64,000 bases of DNA, taken from NCBI RefSeq assembly GCF_003335215.1, contig NZ_QPGB01000002.1:248001-312000 (forward strand). The letters run 5' to 3'. This document shows, one piece after another, positions 17,540 through 26,666 of the stretch. The notes beneath the pieces are model-generated. The model searched no databases. It saw only the letters and a list, made by a program, of their open reading frames with translations, and was not told where the DNA came from. The stretch comes from Parvibium lacunae. GTDB taxonomy: Bacteria > Pseudomonadota > Gammaproteobacteria > Burkholderiales > Burkholderiaceae_D. Positions within the stretch are counted from its first letter, which is position 1; each line of letters begins with the position of its first letter. The translations under genes were made by a program, and so were the position numbers.

Positions 17540-20344
17540 ATGAAACGCATGCTATTTAACGCGACCCATGCAGAGGAACTGCGAGTCGCTATTGTTGACG
17601 GCCAGAAATTAATTGATATTGATATCGAATCAGCCGGTCGTGAGCAACGTAAAAGCAATATTTACAAAGGGGTCATCACCCGCATCGAGCCGAGCCTAGA
17701 GGCCTGTTTCGTTAACTATGGTGAAGAACGCCATGGGTTTTTACCCTTCAAAGAAATCTCACGCAGCTACTTCAAAGCCGGGGTTGAGATTGGGCGAGCC
17801 AAAATCAATGAAGTCCTCAGCGAAGGCCAAGAACTCTTGGTCCAAGTTGAGAAAGAAGAACGTGGCAATAAAGGCGCCGCTCTAACCACCTTTATTTCCC
17901 TGGCTGGTCGCTACCTTGTGTTAATGCCTAACAACCCGCGTGGGGGTGGCGTATCGCGCCGAATTGAGGGGGAGGAGCGACAAGAGCTCAAAGAAACCCT
18001 GGAACAACTCAGCGTACCGCACGGGATGTCGATTATTGCCCGCACTGCGGGGATTGGCCGCACAGCCCAAGAGCTGCAATGGGATATGAACTATCTATTG
18101 CAATTGTGGCGTGCGATTGATGATGCCAGTCGGATTCAACCGGGTGCCTATCTCATTTATCAAGAATCGTCCTTGGTAATCCGCGCTATTCGCGATTACT
18201 TCACGCCCGATATCGGTGAGATTCTGATTGATACCGATGAAGTGCATGAGCAAGCCCATCAATTTATGGCGCATGTCATGCCCGACAATGTGCAGCGGGT
18301 TAAGCGTTATCGTGATGACGTCCCGCTGTTCTCGCGTTTTCAAATCGAACACCAAATCGAAACCGCTTATTCCCGCCAAGTTCCGCTGCCTTCGGGCGGG
18401 GCGATTGTGATTGACCATACGGAAGCCTTGGTAGCCGTTGATGTGAACTCTGCCCGCTCAACAAAAGGGGCAGATATCGAAGAAACTGCCTTGCGGACTA
18501 ACCTGGAAGCAGCAGATGAAGTCGCACGACAGCTACGTTTGCGTGACTTAGGCGGGTTAATTGTGATCGACTTTATTGATATGGAGTCGAGCAAAAACCA
18601 GCGCGATGTCGAACAGCGCTTGAAAGATGCGTTGCACTACGATCGAGCCCGTGTTCAGATGGGTAAGATTTCGCGTTTCGGCCTGATGGAACTCTCCCGC
18701 CAGCGCTTGCGTCCGGCGCTGAATGAAGGCTCACACACAACCTGTCCTCGCTGTAATGGCACGGGGGTTATCCGGGATACCGAATCGTCTGCATTACATA
18801 TCTTGCGCATCATTCAAGAAGAGGCGATGAAGGAAAATACGGCTGCCATTCATGCGCAAGTACCGGTTGATGTCGCGAGTTTCTTGCTCAACGAGAAACG
18901 CAGCGAAATCTACAAGATTGAATCGCGCTTAAAAGTCAATGTTGTCCTGATTCCAAACAAACACTTTGAAACGCCTCACTATCATTTGGAGCGACTACGC
19001 CACGATGATGAACGCTTAGAAGACACCAAAGCGAGTTATGACCGGATCGACAATCCAAGTACAGATTTAGGTTATAACGGCAAAAAAACAGAGGACAAAC
19101 CAGCGCGCCAAGAAGCCGTTGTGAAAGGAGTGACCCCCGATCAACCTGCACCAATTGTTGCGGTGAAACCTAACCCCAGCGAAGCCGTGAAAACCCAGAG
19201 CGGCAGTCTCTGGCAACGCTTGAAAATTTGGCTCTTGGGTGAGCCGACACCAGCACCGGTAGCCGCTAGCGAAAAATCTGAAGGGGGAAGGAACCGCCGC
19301 CAAGGGCGCCACAGCCGCCATGACCGTTCTGCGCAAGGCGACCGCCCACAACGCCAAGGGCGCGATCCGCAAAGCAAACGGGGAGAACGCCAAGAGCGGG
19401 AAGGTGACGCAGCGGCCAGCAAATTAGAGAAAAATGCAGAAGGTCGGCAGCCAAAACGGGAACAACGTGAAAGCCGCGGCAACGCAGAGGAGCGCCAGCA
19501 GGGCCGTCGCGACCGCCAACGTCAACAGGAAGAACGGGATGATCAAAAAGCGGCTAGTCTTGGCCCAGAGGCAACACTCGTCGCCGCCAATGAAGGCCAA
19601 GCGGAACAGGAAGGCCGGCGTGGCCGAGGGCGAGATCGGCAACGTCGTCGTGAACGTCAAGAGCGCCATGACCCAGCCGCCGCAGTTGTTGTCAATGACG
19701 CCACCCTTGACCCCACCACACCGCCATCGGTCTCAGCAGATGTGGTGAATAGCGCAGCGGATCCGCTCGCTGCAGCGGCAACCCCAAGTGCAGAGTCAGC
19801 GACAGAAAGTCAACGCACGGAACGTCAAGAGCGTGGCCGGCGGGGACGTTACGGGCGCGATCGTCATGGCCGGCGCGACCGCTCAGATCGGCAAAACACA
19901 GAGGAACTTAGTAACGACACCAGTGCGATTCCAGCGGAACAACCCGCTACCGCCATAGTGACTACCGAGGCAGTCCCTGTGAATGCGGCCGTCGCAAGCG
20001 TGAATGATTCCCCAGTAACGATCACAGCGAATGTGGTCACTGCTGAAGTCAGCACAGAAAGCCTCGATAGCAACCTGGCGCTTCCGGTGAGCAATCCCAC
20101 TGTCACTGTCGCGCAGACGCCCACCGTGATCAACCCTGCGCCACTTCCCTTGCATCAATTACTGCCCATCCTCACTGCAGCGGGCTTAGAGTTGGTTCAA
20201 ACGGATGCCGACAAGATGCAACGGGCACTCGAACAAGCCTTGGCTAACCCCATGCCCCTACTGCGATTAGGGCGTGAGCGGCCCCCTGTCATTGCGCTGG
20301 CAGACGGGCCACTGATTCAGGTAGAAACTCGCCAAGCAGCCTGA
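17540..20344 (+). CDS. rne: Ribonuclease E
   Basis: The 934-residue endonuclease that starts mRNA decay and processes rRNA and tRNA precursors. S1 domain about 36-118; catalytic Asp301 (AVDVNS) and Asp344 ([10 protein letters not shown]); zinc-link Cys402 and Cys405 (CPRCNGTG), all within two residues of E. coli numbering, confirming the start at the ATG with GGAG ahead. After about residue 530 comes a 380-residue disordered tail rich in Arg, Gln and Glu, the degradosome scaffold and RNA-binding region, ending in a small folded-looking segment ([16 protein letters not shown]). Preceded by a long structured leader and followed by a strong terminator. Confidence 0.97.
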   Translation: MKRMLFNATHAEELRVAIVDGQKLIDIDIESAGREQRKSNIYKGVITRIEPSLEACFVNYGEERHGFLPFKEISRSYFKAGVEIGRAKINEVLSEGQELLVQVEKEERGNKGAALTTFISLAGRYLVLMPNNPRGGGVSRRIEGEERQELKETLEQLSVPHGMSIIARTAGIGRTAQELQWDMNYLLQLWRAIDDASRIQPGAYLIYQESSLVIRAIRDYFTPDIGEILIDTDEVHEQAHQFMAHVMPDNVQRVKRYRDDVPLFSRFQIEHQIETAYSRQVPLPSGGAIVIDHTEALVAVDVNSARSTKGADIEETALRTNLEAADEVARQLRLRDLGGLIVIDFIDMESSKNQRDVEQRLKDALHYDRARVQMGKISRFGLMELSRQRLRPALNEGSHTTCPRCNGTGVIRDTESSALHILRIIQEEAMKENTAAIHAQVPVDVASFLLNEKRSEIYKIESRLKVNVVLIPNKHFETPHYHLERLRHDDERLEDTKASYDRIDNPSTDLGYNGKKTEDKPARQEAVVKGVTPDQPAPIVAVKPNPSEAVKTQSGSLWQRLKIWLLGEPTPAPVAASEKSEGGRNRRQGRHSRHDRSAQGDRPQRQGRDPQSKRGERQEREGDAAASKLEKNAEGRQPKREQRESRGNAEERQQGRRDRQRQQEERDDQKAASLGPEATLVAANEGQAEQEGRRGRGRDRQRRRERQERHDPAAAVVVNDATLDPTTPPSVSADVVNSAADPLAAAATPSAESATESQRTERQERGRRGRYGRDRHGRRDRSDRQNTEELSNDTSAIPAEQPATAIVTTEAVPVNAAVASVNDSPVTITANVVTAEVSTESLDSNLALPVSNPTVTVAQTPTVINPAPLPLHQLLPILTAAGLELVQTDADKMQRALEQALANPMPLLRLGRERPPVIALADGPLIQVETRQAA

Positions 20345-20372
20345 TCAGCGCGGCAGTGTTGTTGTTATCCGC

Positions 20373-20405
20373 AAGGCGGCAGTAGTCACACTGCCGCCTT
20401 TTTTA
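20373..20405 (+). terminator. Rho-independent terminator of rne
   Basis: A perfect 11-base-pair GC-rich stem (20373-20383 with 20390-20400, loop AGTCAC) followed by TTTT. It starts 29 bases after the rne stop. Confidence 0.92.
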
Positions 20406-20475
20406 TTGTTGTTAGACACAGCATCGAAAAGACAACGGTCTACAAGCTGTCGTGCAAGCTGCTATGCTTATGTGC

Positions 20476-21618
20476 ATGAGACAACGCATCATTCCTATCC
20501 ACGCAGAGCCACAAGTACTACCTCAGACACCGGTCAGCGCTTCGAGTTTACCGCTCAGCGACCGCTACCAACGCCCTCTGCGTGATTTACGAATCTCGGT
20601 CACTGATCGCTGTAATTTCCGTTGTCCCTACTGCATGCCCAAAGCGGTGTTTGATCACACCTACCGTTATCTGCCACAGCAAGATATCCTCAGCTTTGAG
20701 GAAATTGTGCAAGTCGCCCAGGCGGCGATTGGGTTAGGGGTTGAAAAACTCCGTCTGACAGGCGGTGAGCCTTTGTTACGCCGTAAGATAGAAACCCTGG
20801 TCGCACAGCTTGCGCAATTGCGAACACCTGATGGAAAACCGATTGACTTGGCGCTAACCACGAACGGGAGCCTGCTTGCCAAAAAAGCCCAAACACTCAA
20901 AGACGCTGGCTTACAACGCCTGACTGTTAGCTTGGATGCCCTTGATGAGGCTGTTTTTCGGCGGATGAATGACCGTGAGATTGGTCTTGCAACCGTATTT
21001 GAAGGCCTAGAAGCAGCACGCAAAGCAGGTTTCGAGCGCATTAAGATCAATATGGTGGTGCAACGCGATGTCAATCTCGATCAGTTAAAGCCACTACTGG
21101 CCTTCTGCGCCGGGGAAGGCTACCTCTTACGCATTATTGAGTTCATGGATGTTGGTAATGCCAATCAGTGGGCGTTGACCCAAGTGGTCCCGAGCGCTGA
21201 AATATGTCGGCACTTGAGCGACGACTACCTCCTGACGCCATTGGCCCCAAACTATGAAGGCGAAGTCGCGCAACGTTGGCACTATCAGCAACGTCAGGCG
21301 CCTTATCTAAGTGGTGAGCTGGGACTGATTGCCAGCGTTACCCAAGCATTCTGTCAGCATTGTTCACGGGCGCGCCTCGCCACAGATGGCAAACTGTACA
21401 CCTGCCTTTTCGCCACGACTGGCCATGATTTACGCCCCATACTACGCGCAACCAACCAGCATGACACGACGCCCGGTGAGCGATTGACTAACGTGCTGGC
21501 AGCAATTTGGCACGCGCGGACCGACGCCTATTCGGCACAGAGAATGGCCATTCGCGCACAGCAAGCCACACCACACTCTACGGCCCATAAAATTGAGATG
21601 TCATACATCGGGGGCTGA
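20476..21618 (+). CDS. moaA: GTP 3',8-cyclase MoaA
   Basis: A radical-SAM enzyme for the first step of molybdenum cofactor synthesis, about 380 residues. The N-terminal [4Fe-4S] motif is CNFRCPYC; the second cluster is held by CQHC and a Cys 13 residues later (LYTC); the chain ends in the essential Gly-Gly (MSYIGG). Several in-frame ATGs (20464, 20470, 20476) lie close together; 20476 (MRQRIIPI) fits relatives best, but none has a clear Shine-Dalgarno. mobA, a later step of the same pathway, lies about 1.2 kb downstream on the same strand. Confidence 0.95.
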   Translation: MRQRIIPIHAEPQVLPQTPVSASSLPLSDRYQRPLRDLRISVTDRCNFRCPYCMPKAVFDHTYRYLPQQDILSFEEIVQVAQAAIGLGVEKLRLTGGEPLLRRKIETLVAQLAQLRTPDGKPIDLALTTNGSLLAKKAQTLKDAGLQRLTVSLDALDEAVFRRMNDREIGLATVFEGLEAARKAGFERIKINMVVQRDVNLDQLKPLLAFCAGEGYLLRIIEFMDVGNANQWALTQVVPSAEICRHLSDDYLLTPLAPNYEGEVAQRWHYQQRQAPYLSGELGLIASVTQAFCQHCSRARLATDGKLYTCLFATTGHDLRPILRATNQHDTTPGERLTNVLAAIWHARTDAYSAQRMAIRAQQATPHSTAHKIEMSYIGG

Positions 21619-21747
21619 AGATCACCACATGATGTAAACCATCGGCGCGCGGCAATCGTTGATGACACAGATGTTTACAGAGTATTACTGGTCAGCCAGT
21701 GAATGCTTGATTATCATGAATACATGATCCAGGTTTGGAGACTAGGA

Positions 21748-22179
21748 ATGTCCTCTTGTACGATCTCTCGTCTTGCCCGCAAACTCAGCGTAGTCATCGC
21801 GGCAACGCTGTGCTGCCTTGGCCTCGTGTTACCGAACAGCAGCCACGCGCATGGCCGAGTCGGTTTCTATGTTGGCATTAACGCTGGCCACCCTGCCTAC
21901 TATGGGGGTTACGGTTATCGGCCCTACTATCAGCCCTATTACTGGGGCCCAAGCTACTACGCACCGATTTACTACACCCCCCCCGTGACCACGACCGTTA
22001 TCGTCCCACCTGAGCCGACAGTCTATGTGCAGCGCCCGGTAGAACGCACTGCACCACCAGTCGCCACGCAGCAATACTGGTACTTTTGCCGTGAATCGCA
22101 AGCTTACTATCCCTACGTCCAACAATGTACTGGTCCCTGGCAACCGGTCGCTGCTATGCCCCCCAATGTCTCACCATAA
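21748..22179 (+). CDS. Exported Tyr/Pro-rich small protein, function unknown
   Basis: A 144-residue protein with a signal peptide (hydrophobic stretch LSVVIAATLCCLGLVLP, then SHA-HG), a tyrosine-rich low-complexity middle (repeated YY with Gly and Pro, about 47-80) and a C-terminal segment WYFCRESQAYYPYVQQC that recurs in many proteobacterial secreted proteins of unknown function. Two Cys near the end could form a disulfide. Start 21748 has GGAG seven bases upstream; the longer frame is unlikely. The next gene's ATG follows the stop with no gap, so the pair is probably an operon with the lipoprotein. Confidence 0.72.
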   Translation: MSSCTISRLARKLSVVIAATLCCLGLVLPNSSHAHGRVGFYVGINAGHPAYYGGYGYRPYYQPYYWGPSYYAPIYYTPPVTTTVIVPPEPTVYVQRPVERTAPPVATQQYWYFCRESQAYYPYVQQCTGPWQPVAAMPPNVSP

Positions 22180-22818
22180 ATGAGGTCATGTATGCTCATG
22201 TTCGCACCCAGAGTTCTTCAAGCCGATGGTTCGCCATTGATACCAAGCCAGGTAGGCGGCCGCCTTTTGCTTTCTGCCTCGGCCCTGATGTTGGCAGCCT
22301 GCGCCGTGACCCCAACAGGTCCCAATGTGAATGTGATGCCAGGCCAACAGAAGACCTTTGAACAGTTTCGTGCCGACAATCAAGAATGCCGCCTCTTTGC
22401 CCAAACCGAAACACAGCAAGGCCCGACTGAAACTGGGTTTCGTGCTGGCGCGGCCACGGCTGCAGTGGGTACCGCAGTAGGCGCACTGGCAGGTGCCGCG
22501 ATTGGCGGCAATAGTCAGGCAGCGGCAGTAGGCGCAGGAGCCGGCCTGCTATTAGGCTCCGCCGTTGGCGGCGAATCGGGCAGTCAGTCCAGCCAAACCA
22601 TGCAACGTCGCTACGACAATGCATTTATCCAGTGCATGTACGCGAAAGGACACCAAGTGCCTGTGGCAGGGCGGCTCGTTACTCAGCAGCCGGCTAGCGG
22701 CAATAGCAATCCCCCTGTCGCAACACCTGCTGCACCTACTCCAAGTCCGGCAGCCCTTCCCCCGCCGCCAAGTGGCTCACCGCCACCCCCACCCCCGGGC
22801 GCAGTGGCCCCCAAATAA
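22180..22818 (+). CDS. Glycine-zipper lipoprotein with Pro-rich tail
   Basis: A 212-residue protein. A lipobox (LAAC, Cys near 41) follows a hydrophobic stretch, so it is probably an outer-membrane lipoprotein; about 25 residues before the signal are unusually many, and internal ATGs at 22192 and 22198 may be the real start. A Gly/Ala helix-hairpin (about 88-128, GxxxG repeats such as AVGALAGAAIGG) is the glycine-zipper 2TM type. The last 50 residues are Pro-rich. Its ATG sits directly behind the stop of the Tyr-rich protein gene. Role unknown, probably envelope structure. Confidence 0.7.
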   Translation: MRSCMLMFAPRVLQADGSPLIPSQVGGRLLLSASALMLAACAVTPTGPNVNVMPGQQKTFEQFRADNQECRLFAQTETQQGPTETGFRAGAATAAVGTAVGALAGAAIGGNSQAAAVGAGAGLLLGSAVGGESGSQSSQTMQRRYDNAFIQCMYAKGHQVPVAGRLVTQQPASGNSNPPVATPAAPTPSPAALPPPPSGSPPPPPPGAVAPK

Positions 22819-22833
22819 TTCCAGCACTCCGAT

Positions 22834-23466
22834 TTGGCTCCACCTGATTCAATCACCGCAGTCATTCTCGCTGGCGGCGCAGCGCGCCGCCTTGGTGGGA
22901 TTGATAAAGGACTGCAAGAATATGCGGGCAAACCACTTATCCAACACGCTATCGAGCATGTACAGCCTCAAGTCGCGCAGATAATCGTTAGCGCCAATCG
23001 GCATCTGAATCGCTACAGTGCGCTGGGTTATCCGGTGATACCCGATCTCTCTTGGCTCGCCAGCGGTCGCTCGCCCACTCCTGCGCAGCCGCAGCACTAT
23101 GCGGGCCCACTGGCTGGTATTCTGTCAGCCTTGGCATATTGTCAAACACCATGGTTATGCAGTCTTCCCGTAGATGCCCCCACTTTACCACCTGATTTGC
23201 TTACACAACTCTGGCACGGTGCCCTACAACAAAATACGGCGCTGGCTTATGCCATTATGGATGACCGGTCACAATATGCGGCTGCCCTTGTCCACAAACA
23301 GCTTTATCCTGAGCTTGTCAGGATCTATCAAGGTGGTGAACGTAGACTTCATCTGGCATGGTCTGCCTGTAATGGCAAAGGGGTTGTCATTGCGAGTCAG
23401 ACACCTTTCCTTAATCTGAATGAATGGACAGACTATGAACGCCCTTTCATGGAAAAACGGGATTAG
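22834..23466 (+). CDS. mobA: Molybdenum cofactor guanylyltransferase MobA
   Basis: Joins GMP to molybdopterin using GTP, giving the MGD cofactor of nitrate reductase- and DMSO reductase-type enzymes. The N-terminus has the full nucleotide motif LAGGAARRLGGIDKGL, and LPVDAPTLP carries the metal-binding Asp. At 210 residues length is normal. The frame has no ATG upstream of the motif; the only start after the preceding in-frame stop is a TTG at 22834, without an obvious Shine-Dalgarno, so translation is probably weak. Confidence 0.92.
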   Translation: MAPPDSITAVILAGGAARRLGGIDKGLQEYAGKPLIQHAIEHVQPQVAQIIVSANRHLNRYSALGYPVIPDLSWLASGRSPTPAQPQHYAGPLAGILSALAYCQTPWLCSLPVDAPTLPPDLLTQLWHGALQQNTALAYAIMDDRSQYAAALVHKQLYPELVRIYQGGERRLHLAWSACNGKGVVIASQTPFLNLNEWTDYERPFMEKRD

Positions 23467-23476
23467 CCGTTTTGGT

Positions 23477-24373
23477 ATGAGCCGACTCTGCAACTGGAAA
23501 ACGGCCCTACTCTTATTAACCAGCAGCCTCAGCCTAGCAGCCATCGCACAACCCAGTCCGGTGTCTTTGCCCAGTCAACGCCCTGGCCTGCAGGCATACT
23601 GGTTTCCGGCACCTACTAGCACAACGCAGCCTACGCTGATTATGTTACATGGCTGCAGTGGCACCCTGTCGAAACAAGGACGCCTGACACCAGATCGACT
23701 CAGTGATGCCACCCTGTTTAATCAGGCTGGGATTCATCTCTTGGTATTGGATAGCTTTAGTGGTCGAGGGATCAAGTCGATCTGTGAATTGGCGCGCGAC
23801 TTCCGCCCGATTAACGAGCGCGATCGACGACAAGATGTCATCGATGCCTTAGTTTGGCTCAAGCAGCAACCCGGTGTTGGGACGCAATTTGCGGTTCTTG
23901 GCCGCTCTCACGGAGGGCAAACGGTACTGACCTTACTTAGTGACGCCCTAGCAAAGCAAGACCCCAATGGTGTCGAGGTCCTAGCCAACCTACAGGGCGC
24001 CATTGCCTTATACCCCGGCTGTCGGCAAGAGTTAGCTGATCCACATTACCGGATCAGCCATCCTTTGTTGATGCTGACTGGCGCGCTAGACGATTGGACC
24101 GCCCCAGCACCCTGCGCCGCACTGCATCAAAAGCTGCGGGAACGACAGCCGGAGATGCGCTTTGACTACACGAGCTATGCCGACAGTTATCATGGTTTTG
24201 ATGGCACTGCCCCGCTCAGGGTTCGCAGCCAAGTTGCCAATACCCGGAGTGGGCAAGCCACCGTTGGGGGTAATCCACTTGCCCGTCAAGCGGCCTACGA
24301 CGCTATTTTCAGCTTCCTCGAACAGATCTGGCAGCGACCACTCTCGCCCAAACCTTCATTTTCCGCTCAGTAA
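23477..24373 (+). CDS. Exported dienelactone-hydrolase-like alpha/beta hydrolase
   Basis: About 298 residues with a signal peptide (TALLLLTSSLSLAAIAQP) and an alpha/beta-hydrolase core. Visible: oxyanion region MLHGCSG, nucleophile Ser in GRSHGGQ, Asp in GALDDWTAP and His in SYHGFDG, together like the dienelactone hydrolase family. Substrate unknown. The frame is open 19 codons further up, overlapping mobA; the ATG at 23477 gives a compact signal peptide and no overlap, so I prefer it, although no Shine-Dalgarno is clear. Confidence 0.75.
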   Translation: MSRLCNWKTALLLLTSSLSLAAIAQPSPVSLPSQRPGLQAYWFPAPTSTTQPTLIMLHGCSGTLSKQGRLTPDRLSDATLFNQAGIHLLVLDSFSGRGIKSICELARDFRPINERDRRQDVIDALVWLKQQPGVGTQFAVLGRSHGGQTVLTLLSDALAKQDPNGVEVLANLQGAIALYPGCRQELADPHYRISHPLLMLTGALDDWTAPAPCAALHQKLRERQPEMRFDYTSYADSYHGFDGTAPLRVRSQVANTRSGQATVGGNPLARQAAYDAIFSFLEQIWQRPLSPKPSFSAQ

Positions 24374-24406
24374 AGCGCCGCTATTTCGCAGCCCTTGGTA
24401 AGAGAC

Positions 24407-24433
24407 TCAGGGTTTTTTCTTTTGCGCCGATAA
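24407..24433 (+). promoter_or_regulatory. Sigma-28 (FliA)-type promoter of the chemoreceptor gene
   Basis: The -10 is GCCGATAA (24426-24433), all eight bases of the FliA consensus. Eleven bases upstream is TCAGGGTT, five of eight matches to the -35 TAAAGTTT at the exact consensus spacing. The chemoreceptor gene starts 63 bases downstream. Chemoreceptors are standard FliA targets, so position and sequence agree. Confidence 0.7.
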
Positions 24434-24496
24434 TTCTTATGTTCACAAGCACTCTGCTTGGTTTAAGGCTTAAACGGAAACAGTAAAGGGAAATTC

Positions 24497-26164
24497 ATGT
24501 CGCTCTCCGCACTTAGCATTCGCGCCAGATTATTGTGTATCACCGCCGTTTGTGGACTGGGTATCACCCTGATCAGCATCTTGAGTCTCTGGCAAATCCA
24601 TGCAACCGACCGGCTGATTGCAGAATCACAACAAAAAACCAGCACCGTGATTCAAATGCGGCGTGAAGTCTCACGGGCGCAGATTGCCTTCAAAACTCAG
24701 GTCCAAGAGTGGAAAAATATCCTTCTGCGTGGTCATGAGACAGAAGCCATGCAGACCCATCAAGCGGGGTTTGAAAAATACGGGAAGGAGATGCTGGGCT
24801 ATCTAGACAGCGTCATAAAAACGGCCACTGATGCGCAATACCCCGCCATCGCCAATGAGATTGAAACCATCAAAAAACATCACGCAGAAATGGTCAAAAA
24901 CTACATGACAGCCTTGACCTTGGAAAATTTTGGAAATTTAGACACGCACCCTGGCAATAACGTTGATAAAAATGTTCGTGGCATGGACAAAGAAACCGCG
25001 CAAAATCTGAATAAACTATTCGAAGTGCTAACTAAATCAGCAGACGAACAAGTGGCGGAGATGGAGAAAACGATTGCCACTCAGTTTAGCCAGGTAAAAA
25101 CCTTGACCACGATTCTGGCCTTAATCGTCATTGCAGTGGCAATCGTGCTCGCACTCTGGATTGCGCGCAGCCTACTGGTTAGCCTTGGCGGTGAATTACA
25201 GGAAGTGATTAGCTACACAGAGCGCATTGCAAACGGGGATCTGACTCTCCAGGTCCATCGCGATATTCCCAGTGGCAGCCTCCTCGCTGCGGTGATCAGC
25301 ATGCGTGACAAACTCAAAACCTTGATCACCAGCATGCGAACGACAGCGCATGATGTTTCTGACGCTGCCCTGAATTTATCTGCAGCGGCAGAACAAGTCG
25401 TTCGCAGTTCTCAGGAACAAGCTGATGCAGCCGCGTCGATGGCTGCCGCTATCGAAGAAATGTCCGTCAGCATTGATCATGTCGCTGCTGAAGCTCACCA
25501 AGCCCAGCGCGTTGCAGAAGAAGCGGGCGAACTCTCGCAATCGGGTACCCGTTTGGTCGGTCAGGCGATGCAAGAAATGCAGGGCATTGTGGCGGTTACC
25601 GATCGCTCAACCACCGTGGTGACGGATTTAGGCCGCGAATCCGAAAAAATCTCCAGTGTAGTCAAGGTCATCAAAGAAATTGCTGACCAAACTAACCTGC
25701 TCGCCTTGAATGCGGCGATTGAAGCAGCCCGTGCCGGCGAGCAAGGGCGCGGCTTTTCGATTGTCGCGGATGAGGTCCGAAAATTAGCTGAACGCACAAC
25801 TGAATCGACCCATGCGATTACGCAAATGATTGAAACCATTCAGCATGAAACCCACAATGCTATTGATTCGATCAATCAAGGTAGCCTGCGGGCCAACAGT
25901 GGTCTCACCATGAACCGTGAGGTCAGCAATGCGATTGTCCAGATCGAATCTACCAGCGACCGTGTGATTGGCGCAGCACGGGAAATTTCAAATGCCTTGC
26001 GGGAACAAAGTAGTGCCAATCAGCAGGTTGCACAGCGCGTCGAGCGAATTGCGCAAATGACCGAAGAAAACAGTTCAGCGGTCGCCGCCGTCGCGCAAGC
26101 CGCACAGCAACTTAAAAATATTGCTGAACAACAGCGCGTCAATGCTGACATGTTCAAGGTCTAA
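24497..26164 (+). CDS. Methyl-accepting chemotaxis protein
   Basis: A 555-residue transmembrane chemoreceptor. TM1 about 12-33, a helical periplasmic ligand domain to about 195, TM2 about 196-216, a HAMP domain, then the long signalling hairpin with the conserved tip [20 protein letters not shown]. The periplasmic domain looks like a four-helix bundle; the ligand is unknown. No CheR-binding pentapeptide at the C-terminus (ends NADMFKV). The gene is monocistronic behind a FliA-type promoter and convergent with the gpx/pil genes; no other chemotaxis or flagellar gene lies in the window. Confidence 0.95.
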   Translation: MSLSALSIRARLLCITAVCGLGITLISILSLWQIHATDRLIAESQQKTSTVIQMRREVSRAQIAFKTQVQEWKNILLRGHETEAMQTHQAGFEKYGKEMLGYLDSVIKTATDAQYPAIANEIETIKKHHAEMVKNYMTALTLENFGNLDTHPGNNVDKNVRGMDKETAQNLNKLFEVLTKSADEQVAEMEKTIATQFSQVKTLTTILALIVIAVAIVLALWIARSLLVSLGGELQEVISYTERIANGDLTLQVHRDIPSGSLLAAVISMRDKLKTLITSMRTTAHDVSDAALNLSAAAEQVVRSSQEQADAAASMAAAIEEMSVSIDHVAAEAHQAQRVAEEAGELSQSGTRLVGQAMQEMQGIVAVTDRSTTVVTDLGRESEKISSVVKVIKEIADQTNLLALNAAIEAARAGEQGRGFSIVADEVRKLAERTTESTHAITQMIETIQHETHNAIDSINQGSLRANSGLTMNREVSNAIVQIESTSDRVIGAAREISNALREQSSANQQVAQRVERIAQMTEENSSAVAAVAQAAQQLKNIAEQQRVNADMFKV

Positions 26165-26174
26165 GTGGCGACAC

Positions 26175-26666
26175 TCAGCGAGCAGTTAACCATTCTTCAA
26201 TCGTATTGGCTAACTCAGCGGGTGAAGTTTGTGGGGCAAAGCGCATAACGCGCTCGCCCTGACGATTGACCAAGAACTTGGTGAAATTCCACTTAATAGC
26301 TTGGCTTCCTAGCAGACCTGGTGCTTGCTGTTTTAGCCATGTAAAGAGCGGTTCAGCCTGCGGGCCGTTGACCGCTACTTTTTGCAAGAGCGGAAAAGTA
26401 ACGTGATAACGCGTGCTGCAAAAAGTCTGGATGCTTGCCGCATCGCCTGGCTCCTGCCCACCAAATTGGTTACAAGGCACGCCGATAACCCGCAAACCGG
26501 CAGCCTCATAACGCTCATGCAATGCTTGTAAGCCCTCGTACTGCGGGGTGAAACCGCAAGCGCTAGCCGTGTTAACAATTAAGAGCACCTGTCCGTGATA
26601 ATTTGCCAGCGGAAAAGGGTCCCCCTGTAAGGTCTGCAGTGAAAATTCAAAGACCGTTTGGGTCAT
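26175..26666 (-). CDS. Glutathione peroxidase family protein
   Basis: A 163-residue thiol peroxidase of the GPx/BsaA family. The peroxidatic Cys37 sits in NTASACGFTPQYEGLQ; the Gln (CNQFGGQEPG) and Trp (IKWNFTKFLV) of the active-site tetrad are present. It is a cysteine, not selenocysteine, enzyme; bacterial members normally use thioredoxin. The start overlaps the pilU stop by one base (TAATG), so it is cotranscribed with the pilus retraction genes, an odd but purely positional link. Confidence 0.93.
   Translation of the reverse strand: MTQTVFEFSLQTLQGDPFPLANYHGQVLLIVNTASACGFTPQYEGLQALHERYEAAGLRVIGVPCNQFGGQEPGDAASIQTFCSTRYHVTFPLLQKVAVNGPQAEPLFTWLKQQAPGLLGSQAIKWNFTKFLVNRQGERVMRFAPQTSPAELANTIEEWLTAR

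Noticed and set aside
19067-19482. Long antisense frames opposite the rne tail
   Set aside because: The Arg/Gln/Glu-rich repeats leave the reverse frames open; no start signals and low-complexity products.
24374-24425. Terminator-like CCCT/AGGG with T-run after the hydrolase gene
   Set aside because: Stem of only four pairs; better explained as the spacer of the FliA-type promoter.
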